The notes: generated from the sequence alone by a model not told the origin. A DNA stretch of 64,000 nt from Sulfitobacter maritimus (GCF_013346665.1 NZ_JABVBB010000034.1:124001-188000); one strand, 5' to 3'; positions 30,207 to 41,273 are shown, numbered from the stretch's first letter. Translations and numbers: made by a program.

Positions 30207-30560
30207 TTAGATTCCCAGTTCTGCGCGTTTCTTTTTCGAAAGGGCGGCGACGATCATGTCATAGGAGGCGTGGATATGCTCGCGCAGGCTGTCGTCGCTC
30301 AAGCCCGGTTCGGCGTAATGCTGTATCCACTTAAGCCCGCGTGACGCCAGATAGGGTGCGGGACGCAAGCCGGGGCTGTCGGAAAGCACTTCAAAGCCCA
30401 GTTCCGTAACCTTGAAGGTAAAGGCCGGCGCATCCTCGGCCCAGCCGCAAATGGCAAAGACCTTGCCGCCCACCTTCCACACGTCCGCGTTACCCCATTG
30501 CACGACATGGGTCGTCTGGGGCAGGGCGGCGCAGAAAGCGTTAAATTCGTCGCGGGTCAT
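30207..30560 (-). CDS. MmcQ/YjbR family protein
   Basis: 117-residue single-domain protein of the MmcQ/YjbR family (CyaY-like fold). The N-terminal LPQTTHVVQWGNADVWKVGGKVFA and the central WIQHYAE with DSLREHIHASYDMIVAALSKKKR are the family signature. Members are called DNA-binding from structure, but no cellular function is established. It is divergent from the DUF2161 gene across a 64-base gap. Confidence 0.85.
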   Translation of the reverse strand: MTRDEFNAFCAALPQTTHVVQWGNADVWKVGGKVFAICGWAEDAPAFTFKVTELGFEVLSDSPGLRPAPYLASRGLKWIQHYAEPGLSDDSLREHIHASYDMIVAALSKKKRAELGI

Positions 30561-30624
30561 CAGGCCACTTTAGGGCCGGGCAGCCCCTTTGCATAGCGCC
30601 GCGCGATGGGGCAAGTTGCCCGTC

Positions 30625-31305
30625 ATGAGCAGCCCGCGCGAAACCGATCTTTACCCGCCGATCAAGGCATTCCTTGAGGATCAGGGCTATGTGGTGAAGG
30701 CCGAAGTGGGGGCGGCAGATGTCGTGGCAGTGCGCGGGGCCGAGCCGCCGGTGGTGGTGGAGTTAAAACTCGGCTTCTCGCTGGCGCTGTTTCATCAATG
30801 TCTGGCCCGGCTCAAGGTTTCGGACGATGTCTACCTTGCCGTGGCCCGCCAACCGGGCAAACGCTTTGCCAAAGCGGTGAAGGATAACGTCACGCTGGCG
30901 CGGCGGCTCGGGTTGGGGCTGATCACCGTGCGGCTCTCGGACGGTTTGGTTGAGGTGCATTGCGATCCCGGCCCCTATGCCCCGCGCAAGAATACCAAAC
31001 GGGCGGCGATGCTGCTGCGTGAGTTCGCGCGGCGGCAGGGTGATCCGAATGACGGCGGGCAAACCCGCGCAGGGTTGGTCACCACCTACCGGCAAGACGC
31101 GCTGAAACTGGCGGTCTATCTGTTCGAGGCGGGAGCAAGCAAAGGCGCGGATGTGGCGCGGGCTACGGGTGTTTCGACAGCAACCCGCATGATGCGGGAC
31201 GATCACTACGGCTGGTTTGAAAAGGTGGACAAAGGCATTTACGGGCTGACCCCCACGGGGGCAGACGCCGTGGCCACGGCAGGGCGGATCTTGGGCACCG
31301 ATTAA
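30625..31305 (+). CDS. DUF2161 protein: PD-(D/E)XK nuclease-like domain plus winged helix
   Basis: 226 residues from the ATG at 30625 (MSSPRETDLYPPIKAFLE). The N-terminal half looks like a restriction-endonuclease fold: an early Glu, GAADVVAV with an Asp, then VVVELKLGFS giving the E-x-K pair, and a following Gln/Leu-rich helix. The C-terminal 60 residues (GADVARATGVSTATRMMRDDHYGWFEKVDKGIYGLT in outline) look like a winged-helix domain. I recognise the family as DUF2161, predicted phosphodiesterase. No methylase or partner gene is adjacent, so it is not an obvious restriction system. Its function is unknown. Confidence 0.78.
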   Translation: MSSPRETDLYPPIKAFLEDQGYVVKAEVGAADVVAVRGAEPPVVVELKLGFSLALFHQCLARLKVSDDVYLAVARQPGKRFAKAVKDNVTLARRLGLGLITVRLSDGLVEVHCDPGPYAPRKNTKRAAMLLREFARRQGDPNDGGQTRAGLVTTYRQDALKLAVYLFEAGASKGADVARATGVSTATRMMRDDHYGWFEKVDKGIYGLTPTGADAVATAGRILGTD

Positions 31306-31341
31306 TAGTTCCAATGCGCTCAAAATTTTTCAACGCCGTTG

Positions 31342-31370
31342 TTGACAGAACTCAGAACGCTCCTTAGCTA
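31342..31370 (+). promoter_or_regulatory. groESL promoter
   Basis: TTGACA (31342-31347) and TAGCTA (31365-31370) are 17 bases apart, a strong sigma-70-type promoter. The CIRCE operator starts 8 bases after the -10 element, so HrcA would cover the transcription start. Confidence 0.8.
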
Positions 31371-31377
31371 TGCCTCG

Positions 31378-31404
31378 TTATCACTCACATGGGTCGAGTG
31401 CTAA
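31378..31404. promoter_or_regulatory. CIRCE operator (HrcA binding site)
   Basis: TTATCACTC, nine bases, then GAGTGCTAA. This matches the CIRCE consensus TTAGCACTC-N9-GAGTGCTAA with one mismatch in the left arm. HrcA is known to repress groESL through this element and to release it on heat shock. Confidence 0.95.
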
Positions 31405-31471
31405 CGGCTGCACCCCTCGGACGGAGGGGGTGGCTTGGAAGAGTAACTTTGAGCCTTAAGGAGCTGCAAAG

Positions 31472-31759
31472 ATGGCATTGAAACCGCTTCATGACCGTGT
31501 GCTGGTAAAGCGCACAGAAAGCGAAGAGAAAACCGCCGGCGGGTTGATCATCCCCGATTCCGCCAAGGAAAAGCCTTCCGAAGGTGAAGTCGTGGCTGTC
31601 GGCACCGGCGCCCGCAAAGACAACGGCGAGCTGATCGAAATGGCCGTCGCACCCGGCGACAAAATCCTGTTCGGCAAATGGTCCGGCACAGAGGTCACCG
31701 TCGACGGCGAAGAAATGCTGATGATGAAAGAAAGCGACATCATGGGGATCATCGCGTAA
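31472..31759 (+). CDS. groES: Co-chaperonin GroES
   Basis: 10-kDa lid of the GroEL folding chamber. Its 95 residues begin [24 protein letters not shown] (first part given), with the mobile loop around [16 protein letters not shown] and the C-terminal [11 protein letters not shown]. It has a TTAAGGAGCTGC ribosome site and is under promoter and CIRCE control, first in the groESL operon. Confidence 0.98.
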   Translation: MALKPLHDRVLVKRTESEEKTAGGLIIPDSAKEKPSEGEVVAVGTGARKDNGELIEMAVAPGDKILFGKWSGTEVTVDGEEMLMMKESDIMGIIA

Positions 31760-31782
31760 GCCACCGGCTTGCCGAACCCTGA

Positions 31783-33465
<1,683 letters not shown>

Positions 33466-33489
33466 GCCAGCCCAATCGGCCTGAGGACG

Positions 33490-33519
33490 GAGGCGTGCCA
33501 GAAATGGCGCGCCTCTTTT
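33490..33519 (+). terminator. Intrinsic terminator of groESL
   Basis: GAGGCGTGCCA and TGGCGCGCCTC pair (one T-G wobble) around a GAAA tetraloop and are followed by TTTT, 24 bases after the groEL stop. Confidence 0.9.
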
Positions 33520-33609
33520 CGTTTGTGGCGGATAAGATGACACCTGCTTTTTCGTGCGCCATCGCGTTTTGTTTTGGCGGGGCGGTCGATCTGACCGCCG
33601 ACCAAAGGT

Positions 33610-34145
33610 CTGACTGCTCGGCATCATGATGTTTGATGGCGTTGGAAAGTAGGTTCCCCAGTATCTGTTGAAGGGGCGTCAAGAGCACGGCCACCGGTTC
33701 CTCTGGCCCATTGAATGTGACCATGAAACATCCCTTAGGATGAACGCCGTGCGCAAGTTCCCGAACTAAACGATGCAGGCTGACCTGCTCGGCCGCGGGT
33801 TCTTTCTGACCTGCGCGGGCGTAATCCAAAAGATCATTCAACAGGCGGTTCAAGCGGCCAATTCGTTGCTGCAACATGCAAAGATAGGCTTGGCTTTCGG
33901 CGCTCAGGCTATTCTGCTCATCCTCAATGACCCATACGCTCAATTCATGCACCGCCCGTAACGGCGAACGCAGTTCATGCGCCGCGACATAGGTGAATTT
34001 TTCCAACTCGATGTTTGAACGTCGCAATTCTTCGGCATTACGCCGGAAGACCACTAAGGCCCGCGCCATCTCTCCTAACTCATCTCGCCCTTTAATAGGG
34101 ATCGGGTGCGTCAGGCGGACCGTTTTTTTCGATCCCTTCCGACCT
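33610..34145 (-). pseudogene. Remnant of a HAMP-containing sensor histidine kinase
   Basis: The readable protein begins inside a HAMP-like segment (GRDELGEMARALVVFRRN), passes through a HisKA domain with the phospho-His in YVAAHELRSPLRAVHEL and the second helix RLNRLLNDLLDYARAG, and stops in the N-box of the ATPase domain (ILGNLLSNAIKHHDAEQ). After that the reading frame turns into unrelated sequence running toward the groEL terminator. Sensor and membrane parts are missing upstream (an in-frame TAA precedes the HAMP piece) and most of the ATP-binding domain is missing downstream. It is a both-end truncation. The dimerisation region resembles that of the intact kinase at 34533. Confidence 0.75.
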
Positions 34146-34206
34146 GAACATTATAACAACGGCGGAGTCCGCAAGGCCTATTCCGCCCCTTTCCTCGACG
34201 TGCAGC

Positions 34207-34464
34207 GTGCAGCGTGCAGCGCTTGAGGGAGCGATCCCTGATCTCTACCTCAAAGGGCAGCCGGACTATTTTCAAGCGCTTGGCGATGGGTTTGATCGCG
34301 CATTGCAGGGGCAAGTCAGCCCAGAAATTGCTTTGGCGGGGGTGGCACAGAAGTGGGAACTAATCACAAGTCGCGGGGGGCGTAACGCGCAGGTTAAATG
34401 ATGGCGTCAACTGCGTGCGAAATACCCACCGGCGGCTCAGCGACTGTTACGTGACCTTGTTTGA
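34207..34464 (+). pseudogene. C-terminal remnant of an ABC sugar-binding protein
   Basis: The frame reads IPDLYLKGQPDYFQALGDGF, then RALQGQVSPEIALAGVAQKWE and ITSRGGRNAQVK, a pattern I recognise as the C-terminal end of UgpB/MalE-like extracellular solute-binding proteins. An in-frame TGA at 34399-34401 interrupts it, and the same frame continues as WRQLRAKYPPAAQRLLRDLV to a TGA at 34462-34464, as expected for the natural end. The rest of the gene and all transporter genes are absent. Together with the kinase remnant it marks a deletion scar. Confidence 0.7.
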
Positions 34465-34532
34465 ATGTCTCCCTGTTTAACTTGAAGTCAACTTTGCAGG
34501 CATAATAGGGAGGAGAGCAGCCGAGAGAGCTT

Positions 34533-35288
34533 ATGCCACAACAGCTTTTAAACCACGCCGCACCGCCGCGATTGGCGATCAGCGCGCAACCTCAAGCCGC
34601 AGCAGATGTGGAGGAGTTTATCTACCTCATCAGCCATGATGTGCGTAGTTCGGTCCGGGCTTTGCTAGAGTTGCCTCAATGGATTGCCGAAGACCTTGAG
34701 GAGGCGGGTTTTAAGCTTGATGGGCCGGTCGCGGAGTCCATTGCATTGATGAACCGTCACACACGACGGTTGGATCGTATGCTAGTCGATCTGTTGACCT
34801 ATTCTCGCGTGGGAAGGATGCAAACGGTTTCAAAGGTCGAACTGAGCGCTGCGCTGGATCATGTCCTTGAATCTATATCTTTGCCGCGCGGGTTCGCAAT
34901 TGATTGTAGATTTGATTGCCCGTCCATCGTGATGGGCGACCGTGACCTGCAAACCCTGCTGTTTGCGCTGATTGATAATGCCGTCAAACATCACGATCGC
35001 GATGAAGGTCGAATCACGGTGACCAGCCGCCGTTATAGGGGCGCGGTTTACATTGCGGTAGCCGATGACGGGCCGGGTATCGCTCCTGAGTTCCACGACC
35101 GCGTATTCCAACCCATGACCACTCTCCGCCCTCGCGATGATGTTGAGGGTACCGGTCTGGGGCTGGCAAATGTGGCGAAAATAGCAGGGCTTTATGAAGG
35201 CGCTGTTCAACTTCTTCCTCTACCGCGCGAGCGCGGCACTTGTGTTGAAGTGCAGCTTTACCCCGGCAGGATGGCTGAGAGTGAGTGA
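34533..35288 (+). CDS. Sensor-less histidine kinase
   Basis: 251-residue cytoplasmic kinase. A short N-terminus leads directly to a HisKA-type dimerisation helix with His35 in YLISHDVRSSVRALLELPQW and the second helix RRLDRMLVDLLTYSRVGR. The HATPase domain has the N-box LLFALIDNAVKHHD, the G1 box VADDGPGIAPEF and the G2 box EGTGLGLANVAKIAG. No membrane, PAS or GAF domain is present, so the signal must come from a partner. The helix sequence resembles bacteriophytochrome-type kinases. The response regulator gene follows 54 bases later. Confidence 0.85.
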   Translation: MPQQLLNHAAPPRLAISAQPQAAADVEEFIYLISHDVRSSVRALLELPQWIAEDLEEAGFKLDGPVAESIALMNRHTRRLDRMLVDLLTYSRVGRMQTVSKVELSAALDHVLESISLPRGFAIDCRFDCPSIVMGDRDLQTLLFALIDNAVKHHDRDEGRITVTSRRYRGAVYIAVADDGPGIAPEFHDRVFQPMTTLRPRDDVEGTGLGLANVAKIAGLYEGAVQLLPLPRERGTCVEVQLYPGRMAESE

Positions 35289-35342
35289 GATGTGGGCGCT
35301 TCGATGTGCTGCGCCATTGATCCAAGATGCGGAGGCAGGGTG

Positions 35343-35981
35343 ATGCAGCTTCAGAAATTGGCGGGTATGGAAATTTCGCCGCTGCGTGGGATTCGGGTGC
35401 TGTTGCTTGACGACAGCGACTATGATCGCCAGCGTATCCGCCGGCTTGGCGCGCGGATCGCAGATTTTCCCCTGACATTGGATGAAGTTGCGACTTTGGC
35501 AGAACTGGAAACTGCGCTGAAGCACGAAATCTATGACGTTATTCTGGTCGATTATCGCCTGGCCGAAGGCACCGGCTTGCAAGCACTTGATAGGATATCA
35601 GCCACGGCGACACATTATGGTGCCGGACGCATTATGATCACCGGGCGTGAAGATATCGACGCAGCAGTCAAAGCGATGCGCAGCGGTTGCCATGATTTTT
35701 TGCCGAAAGATACGATGAGTGCCGAAGTCCTGCGCGATGCGATGCTAAATGCGATATCTTTGGCGCGCCGAAATGCGTATGTGCAGCAACAGATGGCTTT
35801 GCAGCGCGAAATCTTTCGGGACTGTATGGTGGCCACGCTAAAAGATTCCGAAGTCCGCAATAGCATCGGCGCAATTGTTCAGACAGAACTGGCATATCGC
35901 TCAGGCGCGCAGGCAACAGACGGTATGATCGCGGCGATGGCTAATGCTGACGAGTTCATTTTCCGTGCAAGCGCAGGTTAG
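35343..35981 (+). CDS. Response regulator with unassigned C-terminal region
   Basis: 212 residues starting at the ATG after GGAGGCAGGGTG. The receiver domain is complete: Asp23-Asp24 (VLLLDDSDYDRQR), phospho-acceptor Asp70 (VILVDYRLAEG), Thr100 (IMITGRED) and Lys122 (HDFLPKD). About 80 residues follow (LARRNAYVQQQMALQREIF and onward) that are helical and match no DNA-binding or enzyme domain I know. It is the likely partner of the kinase upstream. The output is unknown; protein-protein signalling is more likely than direct transcription control. Confidence 0.82.
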   Translation: MQLQKLAGMEISPLRGIRVLLLDDSDYDRQRIRRLGARIADFPLTLDEVATLAELETALKHEIYDVILVDYRLAEGTGLQALDRISATATHYGAGRIMITGREDIDAAVKAMRSGCHDFLPKDTMSAEVLRDAMLNAISLARRNAYVQQQMALQREIFRDCMVATLKDSEVRNSIGAIVQTELAYRSGAQATDGMIAAMANADEFIFRASAG

Positions 35982-36021
35982 TCCCTAGAACCAACATCCG
36001 GGCTTGGCGCGGCGCAGCGTG

Positions 36022-36888
36022 ATGGCTAAGCCCTTTGTTATGAGAATATTCTTTTTGACCACGGTAGCCATGGTCGCCTTCGCCGCCAATTCAATCCTAA
36101 CCCGCATGGCGGTCGAGCCGGGACATATCGATCCTGCGGGTTTTGCGCTTTTGCGGGTTGCGGCCGGGGCGGCAGTGCTGACGATATTAGTGGCGGTTCG
36201 TGGGGATAGGTTGCCGTTGTTTCGGCGCGAGCGAATTGCGGGTGCGCTCAGCCTTGCGCTTTATATGATCGGCTTCAGTCTGGCCTATCTCACCCTTGAT
36301 GCGGGACTTGGAGCTTTGATCCTGTTTGGCGTGGTACAAATCGCGATGTTCGGACATGGTGCGCTGGTTGGATCAACGCCGACCGGGCGACAGGTGAGCG
36401 GGGCCGCGGTCGCATTCAGCGGGTTGATACTCGTGCTTTGGCCGTCCGGGGGCGGCAGCACCGATTTGGTGGGAGCTGGTCTTATGGCGCTGGCCGGTCT
36501 GGGTTGGGCGGCTTATACGATCATCGGTCGCGGGGCAGGAAATCCATTGGCCGTGACGGCGGCCAATTTTCTGCTTTGCCTTCCGTTGATGCTGCTTTTG
36601 CCGCTGCTCTTTGGCGCGACATTCAGCACGACAGGTATCGCGCTTGCTGTTCTTTCGGGGGGCGTCACCTCGGGACTGGGCTACGCTCTGTGGTACGTTG
36701 TTCTGAAACAGATTGATGGCGGCACCGCAGCCGTGGCGCAGCTTAGTGTGCCGATCATTGCCATTTTGGGCGGCGTTGTGATGCTGGGCGAAGCGGTGAG
36801 CGCGACCCTGCTGTCGGCCGCGGCCTTGGTATTGGGAGGCATCCTCTGGGCGCTTAGCGCAAAATCGGTTCGAGCGGATCATAGGTAA
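36022..36888 (+). CDS. DMT-family (EamA) transporter
   Basis: 288-residue inner-membrane protein with about ten hydrophobic segments in two EamA repeats, for example [20 protein letters not shown] at the start and the conserved [13 protein letters not shown] and [20 protein letters not shown] in the second repeat. The substrate is unknown; family members export amino acids or other metabolites. The start is uncertain: ATG at 36022 or 36040, neither with a strong ribosome site. Its 3' end overlaps the convergent Nudix gene by 35 bases. Confidence 0.85.
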   Translation: MAKPFVMRIFFLTTVAMVAFAANSILTRMAVEPGHIDPAGFALLRVAAGAAVLTILVAVRGDRLPLFRRERIAGALSLALYMIGFSLAYLTLDAGLGALILFGVVQIAMFGHGALVGSTPTGRQVSGAAVAFSGLILVLWPSGGGSTDLVGAGLMALAGLGWAAYTIIGRGAGNPLAVTAANFLLCLPLMLLLPLLFGATFSTTGIALAVLSGGVTSGLGYALWYVVLKQIDGGTAAVAQLSVPIIAILGGVVMLGEAVSATLLSAAALVLGGILWALSAKSVRADHR

Positions 36889-37309
36889 GCGCGCCTACCG
36901 CGCCGAAAGCCACATCGCCCAGACTGTCAGGCTTATGCGGTATCTGCTCAAGCTCGGCACGGGTGACCCAACGACGATGGGTGACCACCGCTTCGCTGTC
37001 CTTCCAATTCGGGTCGATGGCAGCTGTGCCCTGCAATGTGCAACGAAAGTAGATGTCGACTTGATGAAACGCGCCGCCGGGGTCGTGAAACTCATTTACA
37101 AGACAGGGAGCGCCGACGTGGATCCGCAGACCGGTTTCTTCGAAAACCTCGCGTACCAGATTGTCAGGCAACGATGCGCCAGCCTCTACCCCGCCGCCGG
37201 GTGCGCACATCAGGCCCAGGTGGTTGTCAGGATAGGCGTTAACCAGCAGCAGCCGATCATCGTGTATAATCACAGCGCGGGCAGCCAGTCGGGGGCAGGG
37301 GCGGGGCAT
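36854..37309 (-). CDS. Nudix hydrolase
   Basis: 151-residue protein with the Nudix fold. The Nudix box reads [23 protein letters not shown]: the metal-binding REVFEE core is intact, while the first Glu of the consensus GX5EX7REUXEEXGU is Ala. Pyrophosphohydrolase activity on a nucleoside diphosphate derivative is therefore plausible, but the substrate cannot be read from sequence. It is convergent with the DMT transporter and overlaps it. Confidence 0.88.
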   Translation of the reverse strand: MPRPCPRLAARAVIIHDDRLLLVNAYPDNHLGLMCAPGGGVEAGASLPDNLVREVFEETGLRIHVGAPCLVNEFHDPGGAFHQVDIYFRCTLQGTAAIDPNWKDSEAVVTHRRWVTRAELEQIPHKPDSLGDVAFGAVGALTYDPLEPILR

Positions 37310-37381
37310 CGGCAGACTTTCGTCATGGTTAACCGCAAGACCATTTCACACCTCGCGCAATCAGTCTATCTGAAGGGCATG

Positions 37382-38176
37382 ATGCCTCGTATTCCATCTC
37401 TCCTTGCTGCCATGTTCTTGGGTTTGCCCCATGCCTTTGCGGCGACTGATGCGCCGCGCTGTGTTGTGCTTTTGCATGGGCTCGCGCGGACCGAAACCTC
37501 TTTCGCGGTCATGGAGGCTGCGCTTGAGGCTGAGGGCTACCGTGTGGTGCGGCCCGGTTATCCCTCCACCAAAGCCGCGATTGCTGACCTTGTCACGCGT
37601 ACAATGCCGGATGCGGTCGAAGCCTGTGGCACTGCGCGGATTGATTTCGTAACCCACTCCATGGGGGGTATTTTGGTCCGCAAATGGGTCGCTGAAGTGG
37701 GCGCTGATCGGGTGGGGCGCGTGGTTATGCTGGGGCCGCCGAACCACGGCAGCGAGGTCGTGGACGAACTGGTCGAAAACCCGGCCTTCACGTGGCTGAA
37801 TGGCCCAGCCGGTGCGGAGATTGGCACAGACGATGAGGCCCTGCCGAACCAGTTGCCGCCGGTGACATTCGAGCTGGGGGTGATCGCCGGCTCTCAGTCG
37901 CTGAACCCCTATTTCTCCAGCCTTCTGCCGGGGCCGGATGATGGCAAGGTGTCGGTCGCATCGACCCGCGTCGCGGGGATGAAAGATCATATTGTGCTGC
38001 CCGTGACCCATACGTTTATGATGAACAATCCCCGGGTGATCGCGCAGACCATGGCCTTTCTCGAAACTGGGGCGTTTGACCGCTCGATGACGTGGTTTGA
38101 GGGTGTGCTTGATGCGATCGGCTGTCCCGACGGGGGCTGTTTGCCAAAATTAGGGGACGATGATGCCAAACCTTGA
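37382..38176 (+). CDS. Secreted alpha/beta hydrolase (lipase/esterase-like)
   Basis: 264 residues with a signal peptide ([17 protein letters not shown], cleavage before ATDAP). The hydrolase core has an oxyanion segment [14 protein letters not shown], the nucleophile elbow [13 protein letters not shown] and an Asp-side region, and the catalytic His is probably in LPVTHTFMM. The family resembles periplasmic triacylglycerol lipase or PGAP1-like hydrolases. Two adjacent ATGs (37379, 37382) are possible starts. The 3' end overlaps phnM by 17 bases, so the two are likely co-translated. Confidence 0.83.
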   Translation: MPRIPSLLAAMFLGLPHAFAATDAPRCVVLLHGLARTETSFAVMEAALEAEGYRVVRPGYPSTKAAIADLVTRTMPDAVEACGTARIDFVTHSMGGILVRKWVAEVGADRVGRVVMLGPPNHGSEVVDELVENPAFTWLNGPAGAEIGTDDEALPNQLPPVTFELGVIAGSQSLNPYFSSLLPGPDDGKVSVASTRVAGMKDHIVLPVTHTFMMNNPRVIAQTMAFLETGAFDRSMTWFEGVLDAIGCPDGGCLPKLGDDDAKP

Positions 38177-39305
38177 TTTTGTTGGCGGCGAGGTGTTGCA
38201 CCCACAGGGGTTCAGCCGCGCACCGTTGTCCATCGCTCAGGGTGAGATCACCAATACGCGTGTTGGGCGCGAAGTCGATCTTTCAGGGTTTCAGGTGTTG
38301 CCGGGGATCGTTGATCTGCATGGCGACGGGTTTGAGCGGCACCTTGCCCCTCGGCGGGGGGCGATGAAACAGCTTTCCGAGGGGCTGGTGGCCGCCGAAG
38401 CGGAACTCGCGGCCAATGGCATTACCACCGCCGTTCTTGCGCAATTTGTAAGCTGGGAGGGGGGGCTGCGGGGGTTAGAGTTCGCCGATCAAGTCTTTAC
38501 CGGCATTCGCGATACGGCGCCTCAATTGGTCACAGACCTGCGCCCGCAACTGCGCTTTGAAACCCATATGCTGGACCTTTACGCCAGCTTGCCAAAACGG
38601 TTGGAGGATTGGGGCGTTGGCTATGTGGTCTTTAACGATCACCTGCCGCATGACCGTTTGGCACAGGGCAAAACCCCGAAACGTCTGGTCGGGCAGGCCC
38701 TTAAGGCAGGGCGCAGTCCGGAAAGCCATCTGGCGCAGATGCAGGCGATGCACGCGCGGCGGGCTGAGGTTCCTGCCGCGTTGGATGCGCTTTGTGCAAC
38801 ACTTGCAGCGCGTGGCGTTCGGATGGGAAGCCACGACGATCAGACCGCGGAGAGCCGCGCCGAGTGGCGGGCCCGGGGGGTAACATTGGCGGAGTTTCCT
38901 GAAACTCATGCGGCGGCAGAAGCAGCGCATGCAGCAGGGGATAGGGTGATCATGGGCGCTCCCAATGTGGTGCGCGGTGGATCGCATAACGGCAATCTGT
39001 CGGCTTTGGACCTGGTTAGCATGGGGCTGTGCCATGCGTTGGCGTCAGATTACCATTACCCATCGCCGCGTCGGGCGGCGTTGCTGTTGGCACGCAGCGG
39101 GGTGCTGGATTTAGCAGACGCTTGGGCGCTGGTGTCATCTGGTCCGGCAGAGGTGTTGGGGCTCACGGATCGCGGCACGCTCGGGCCGGGCAAGCGCGCT
39201 GATATTGTAATCCTCGACAAAGCCACCGGGCGTGTTGCGGCGACTTTCGCGGCGGGGCGCGTCAGCTATATGTCAGGGGAAATCGCAGAGCGCTTTGCGG
39301 CCTGA
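38160..39305 (+). CDS. phnM: Ribose 1-methylphosphonate 5-triphosphate diphosphatase (PhnM)
   Basis: Amidohydrolase of the C-P lyase pathway that removes pyrophosphate from the ribose triphosphate intermediate. Its 381 residues include [11 protein letters not shown] (metal ligands), [12 protein letters not shown], the [10 protein letters not shown] motif and [15 protein letters not shown]. The C-terminal strand [15 protein letters not shown] is typical of the superfamily. No other phn gene is in the window; the gene sits behind a secreted esterase. It may serve a phn operon elsewhere or another substrate. Confidence 0.88.
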   Translation: MMPNLDFVGGEVLHPQGFSRAPLSIAQGEITNTRVGREVDLSGFQVLPGIVDLHGDGFERHLAPRRGAMKQLSEGLVAAEAELAANGITTAVLAQFVSWEGGLRGLEFADQVFTGIRDTAPQLVTDLRPQLRFETHMLDLYASLPKRLEDWGVGYVVFNDHLPHDRLAQGKTPKRLVGQALKAGRSPESHLAQMQAMHARRAEVPAALDALCATLAARGVRMGSHDDQTAESRAEWRARGVTLAEFPETHAAAEAAHAAGDRVIMGAPNVVRGGSHNGNLSALDLVSMGLCHALASDYHYPSPRRAALLLARSGVLDLADAWALVSSGPAEVLGLTDRGTLGPGKRADIVILDKATGRVAATFAAGRVSYMSGEIAERFAA

Positions 39306-39308
39306 CGT

Positions 39309-40379
39309 TTAGTCGCGAATGATGCGGTTAACATGGCCCATTTTGCGGCCCGCTTTGACGTCGACCTTGCCGTAAAGATGCAGCGCTGTATCACCAGCGC
39401 GGGCGAGGTCGGGCACACGGTCGATATCATCGCCAATAAGGTTGGTCATTACCACATCCGCATAGCGCTGCCCGTCCCCAAGCGGCCATCCGGCCACAGC
39501 GCGGATATGCTGCTCGAACTGATCCACGGTGCAGCCGTTTTGGGTCCAGTGGCCGGAATTATGCACCCGCGGTGCGATTTCGTTGACGATTAAGCCCTGC
39601 GGGGTCACGAAAAGCTCCACCCCCATAACGCCTATGTACTCAAGCGCGTTCAGCACGCGGCCAGCCAACAGCACCGCATCTGTACGCTGCGCGTTGCTGA
39701 CCCTCGCGGGTACGGTGGTGGTATGCAGGATGCCATCCCGGTGGACGTTTTCGCCGGGGTCGAAACAGGCGACTTCGCCCGTGGCGGAACGGGCTGCGAT
39801 GACGGAAATTTCGGCGGTGAAGTCCACGAACCCTTCGAGCACTGAGGGTGCATCATTCATCTCGACCCATGCGCTGTCGAGGTCCACTTCGCCTTTCAGC
39901 CGCATTTGGCCCTTACCGTCATATCCGAAACGCCGGGTCTTGAGGATCGCAGGCGTGCCGATCTGCGCGACAGCGGCTTTGAGCGTTGCGGCGTCGGTCA
40001 CATTGGCGAAAGGCGCAACACGCAGACCGAGGTCGCTGAGGAATGTCTTTTCCGTCAGTCGGTCTTGGGAAATACGCAGGGCTTCGCGGCCCGGACGGAT
40101 GGGGGTGATCGCCTCAACCACATCAAGCGCTTCGGTCGGGATGTTCTCAAACTCATATGTGACGATATCGCAGGCATGGGCGAAAGCCTCGAGCGCTTTG
40201 TGATCATCATAGCCCGCCGTCGTTACCGCATGGGCGACATCGGCAGCAGGCGGATTGGCGCCCGGCTCAAAGATATGGCTGCGAAAACCAAGCCGCGCGG
40301 CGGCAACCGACAGCATACGGCCCAATTGCCCGCCGCCCAGAATACCAATGGTTGCGCCGGTTTGCAGGGGGTCAGTCAT
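39309..40379 (-). CDS. purK: 5-(Carboxyamino)imidazole ribonucleotide synthase
   Basis: ATP-grasp enzyme that carboxylates AIR to N5-CAIR in purine synthesis. The start ATG overlaps the end of purE by eight bases and gives 356 residues beginning [34 protein letters not shown] (ATP-binding loop) and [14 protein letters not shown] (metal/active-site motif) identify PurK. Normal length; second gene of purEK. Confidence 0.96.
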   Translation of the reverse strand: MTDPLQTGATIGILGGGQLGRMLSVAAARLGFRSHIFEPGANPPAADVAHAVTTAGYDDHKALEAFAHACDIVTYEFENIPTEALDVVEAITPIRPGREALRISQDRLTEKTFLSDLGLRVAPFANVTDAATLKAAVAQIGTPAILKTRRFGYDGKGQMRLKGEVDLDSAWVEMNDAPSVLEGFVDFTAEISVIAARSATGEVACFDPGENVHRDGILHTTTVPARVSNAQRTDAVLLAGRVLNALEYIGVMGVELFVTPQGLIVNEIAPRVHNSGHWTQNGCTVDQFEQHIRAVAGWPLGDGQRYADVVMTNLIGDDIDRVPDLARAGDTALHLYGKVDVKAGRKMGHVNRIIRD

Positions 40380-40857
40380 GCGGCACCTCGGGGATCGAAG
40401 CACTAAGCGCGTTGCGCCAACCGTCCAGCCGTTTGGCAAGATCCGGGTCTTGCAGGGCAAGGATGCTCGCCGCCATCAAGGCCGCATTGGCCGCGCCTGC
40501 CGCGCCGATTGCCATGGTTGCAACCGGATAACCACGTGGCATTTGCAGAATGGAATAAAGCGAATCTACACCCGAAAGCGCCTTGGTCTGCACTGGTACG
40601 CCAATCACCGGCAGGCGGGTTTTGGAGGCCATCATTCCCGGCAAATGCGCGGCTCCGCCAGCGCCAGCGATAATCACTTGCAGCCCACGCTCCGCTGCCG
40701 TCTTGCCGTAGTCCCACAGCCGGTCTGGCGTGCGATGCGCCGAGACGATGCGCGATTCAAAGGCGATGTTCAACTCGTCCAGCAGGGTTGCTGCTTCGCG
40801 CATGGTGGCCCAGTCGGACTGAGATCCCATGATGATGCCAACCGGGGGCGTGGTCAT
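40372..40857 (-). CDS. purE: 5-(Carboxyamino)imidazole ribonucleotide mutase
   Basis: Class I PurE, which converts N5-CAIR to CAIR. Its 161 residues contain [12 protein letters not shown], the active-site SAHRTPDRL and the [14 protein letters not shown] loop. It is directly upstream of purK with overlapping codons, the standard bacterial pair. The [16 protein letters not shown]-terminal helix is normal. Confidence 0.97.
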   Translation of the reverse strand: MTTPPVGIIMGSQSDWATMREAATLLDELNIAFESRIVSAHRTPDRLWDYGKTAAERGLQVIIAGAGGAAHLPGMMASKTRLPVIGVPVQTKALSGVDSLYSILQMPRGYPVATMAIGAAGAANAALMAASILALQDPDLAKRLDGWRNALSASIPEVPHD

Positions 40858-40953
40858 TTCGCTGGGCCTTCTCTTGGTGGATCAAAGCGCGCACTATACT
40901 CATCATCGACCACGTGGCAACGGCGTTTGCCTATGGCGGAAAGGGATAGTGCG

Positions 40954-41178
40954 TCAGGCGATGATGTCGGGGGTCAATCGGTCTTCGATCTGAGCGATCA
41001 GATCCTTCAGGCGCAGTTTGCGCTTTTTAAGCCGTTGCAGCGTTAACTGGTCGCTGGTTCCCTTGTCAGCAAGGGCCTGAATGGCGTCATCAAGGTCGCG
41101 GTGCTCACGTTTAAAGACCTCAAGCTCCACACGCAGCACTTCGTCCGTTTTCATCGACAGATCAGTAGGGGCATTCAT
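40954..41178 (-). CDS. DUF465 (YdcH-like) small protein
   Basis: 74 residues, entirely helical and highly charged: VELEVFKREHRDLDDAIQAL then QRLKKRKLRLKDLIAQIEDRL. I recognise this as DUF465, a short two-helix coiled-coil family common in alphaproteobacteria with no known function. It lies 96 bases upstream of purE on the same strand, but the gap suggests separate expression. Confidence 0.85.
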   Translation of the reverse strand: MNAPTDLSMKTDEVLRVELEVFKREHRDLDDAIQALADKGTSDQLTLQRLKKRKLRLKDLIAQIEDRLTPDIIA

Positions 41179-41242
41179 GGGCAGGTGATTCCGTTAGGGC
41201 TGCTGAACCCTGAATATAAGCGGTTGAGATCATTTGGCATAG

Positions 41243-41273
41243 CCCTTGCACCGCCCCCAAAGCCCCCCCATAT
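41243..41273 (+). promoter_or_regulatory. RpoH-type heat-shock promoter for hsp20
   Basis: CCCTTGCA (41243-41250) and CCCCATAT (41266-41273) are separated by 15 bases. This is close to the sigma-32 consensus CCCTTGAA, 13-17 bases, CCCCATnT, and lies about 70 bases before the hsp20 start. Direct regulation by RpoH is an inference. Confidence 0.65.

Noticed and set aside
36935..37381. N-terminal extension of the esterase frame over the Nudix gene
   Set aside because: The extension is antisense to the Nudix gene; a signal peptide right after the downstream ATG marks the true start.
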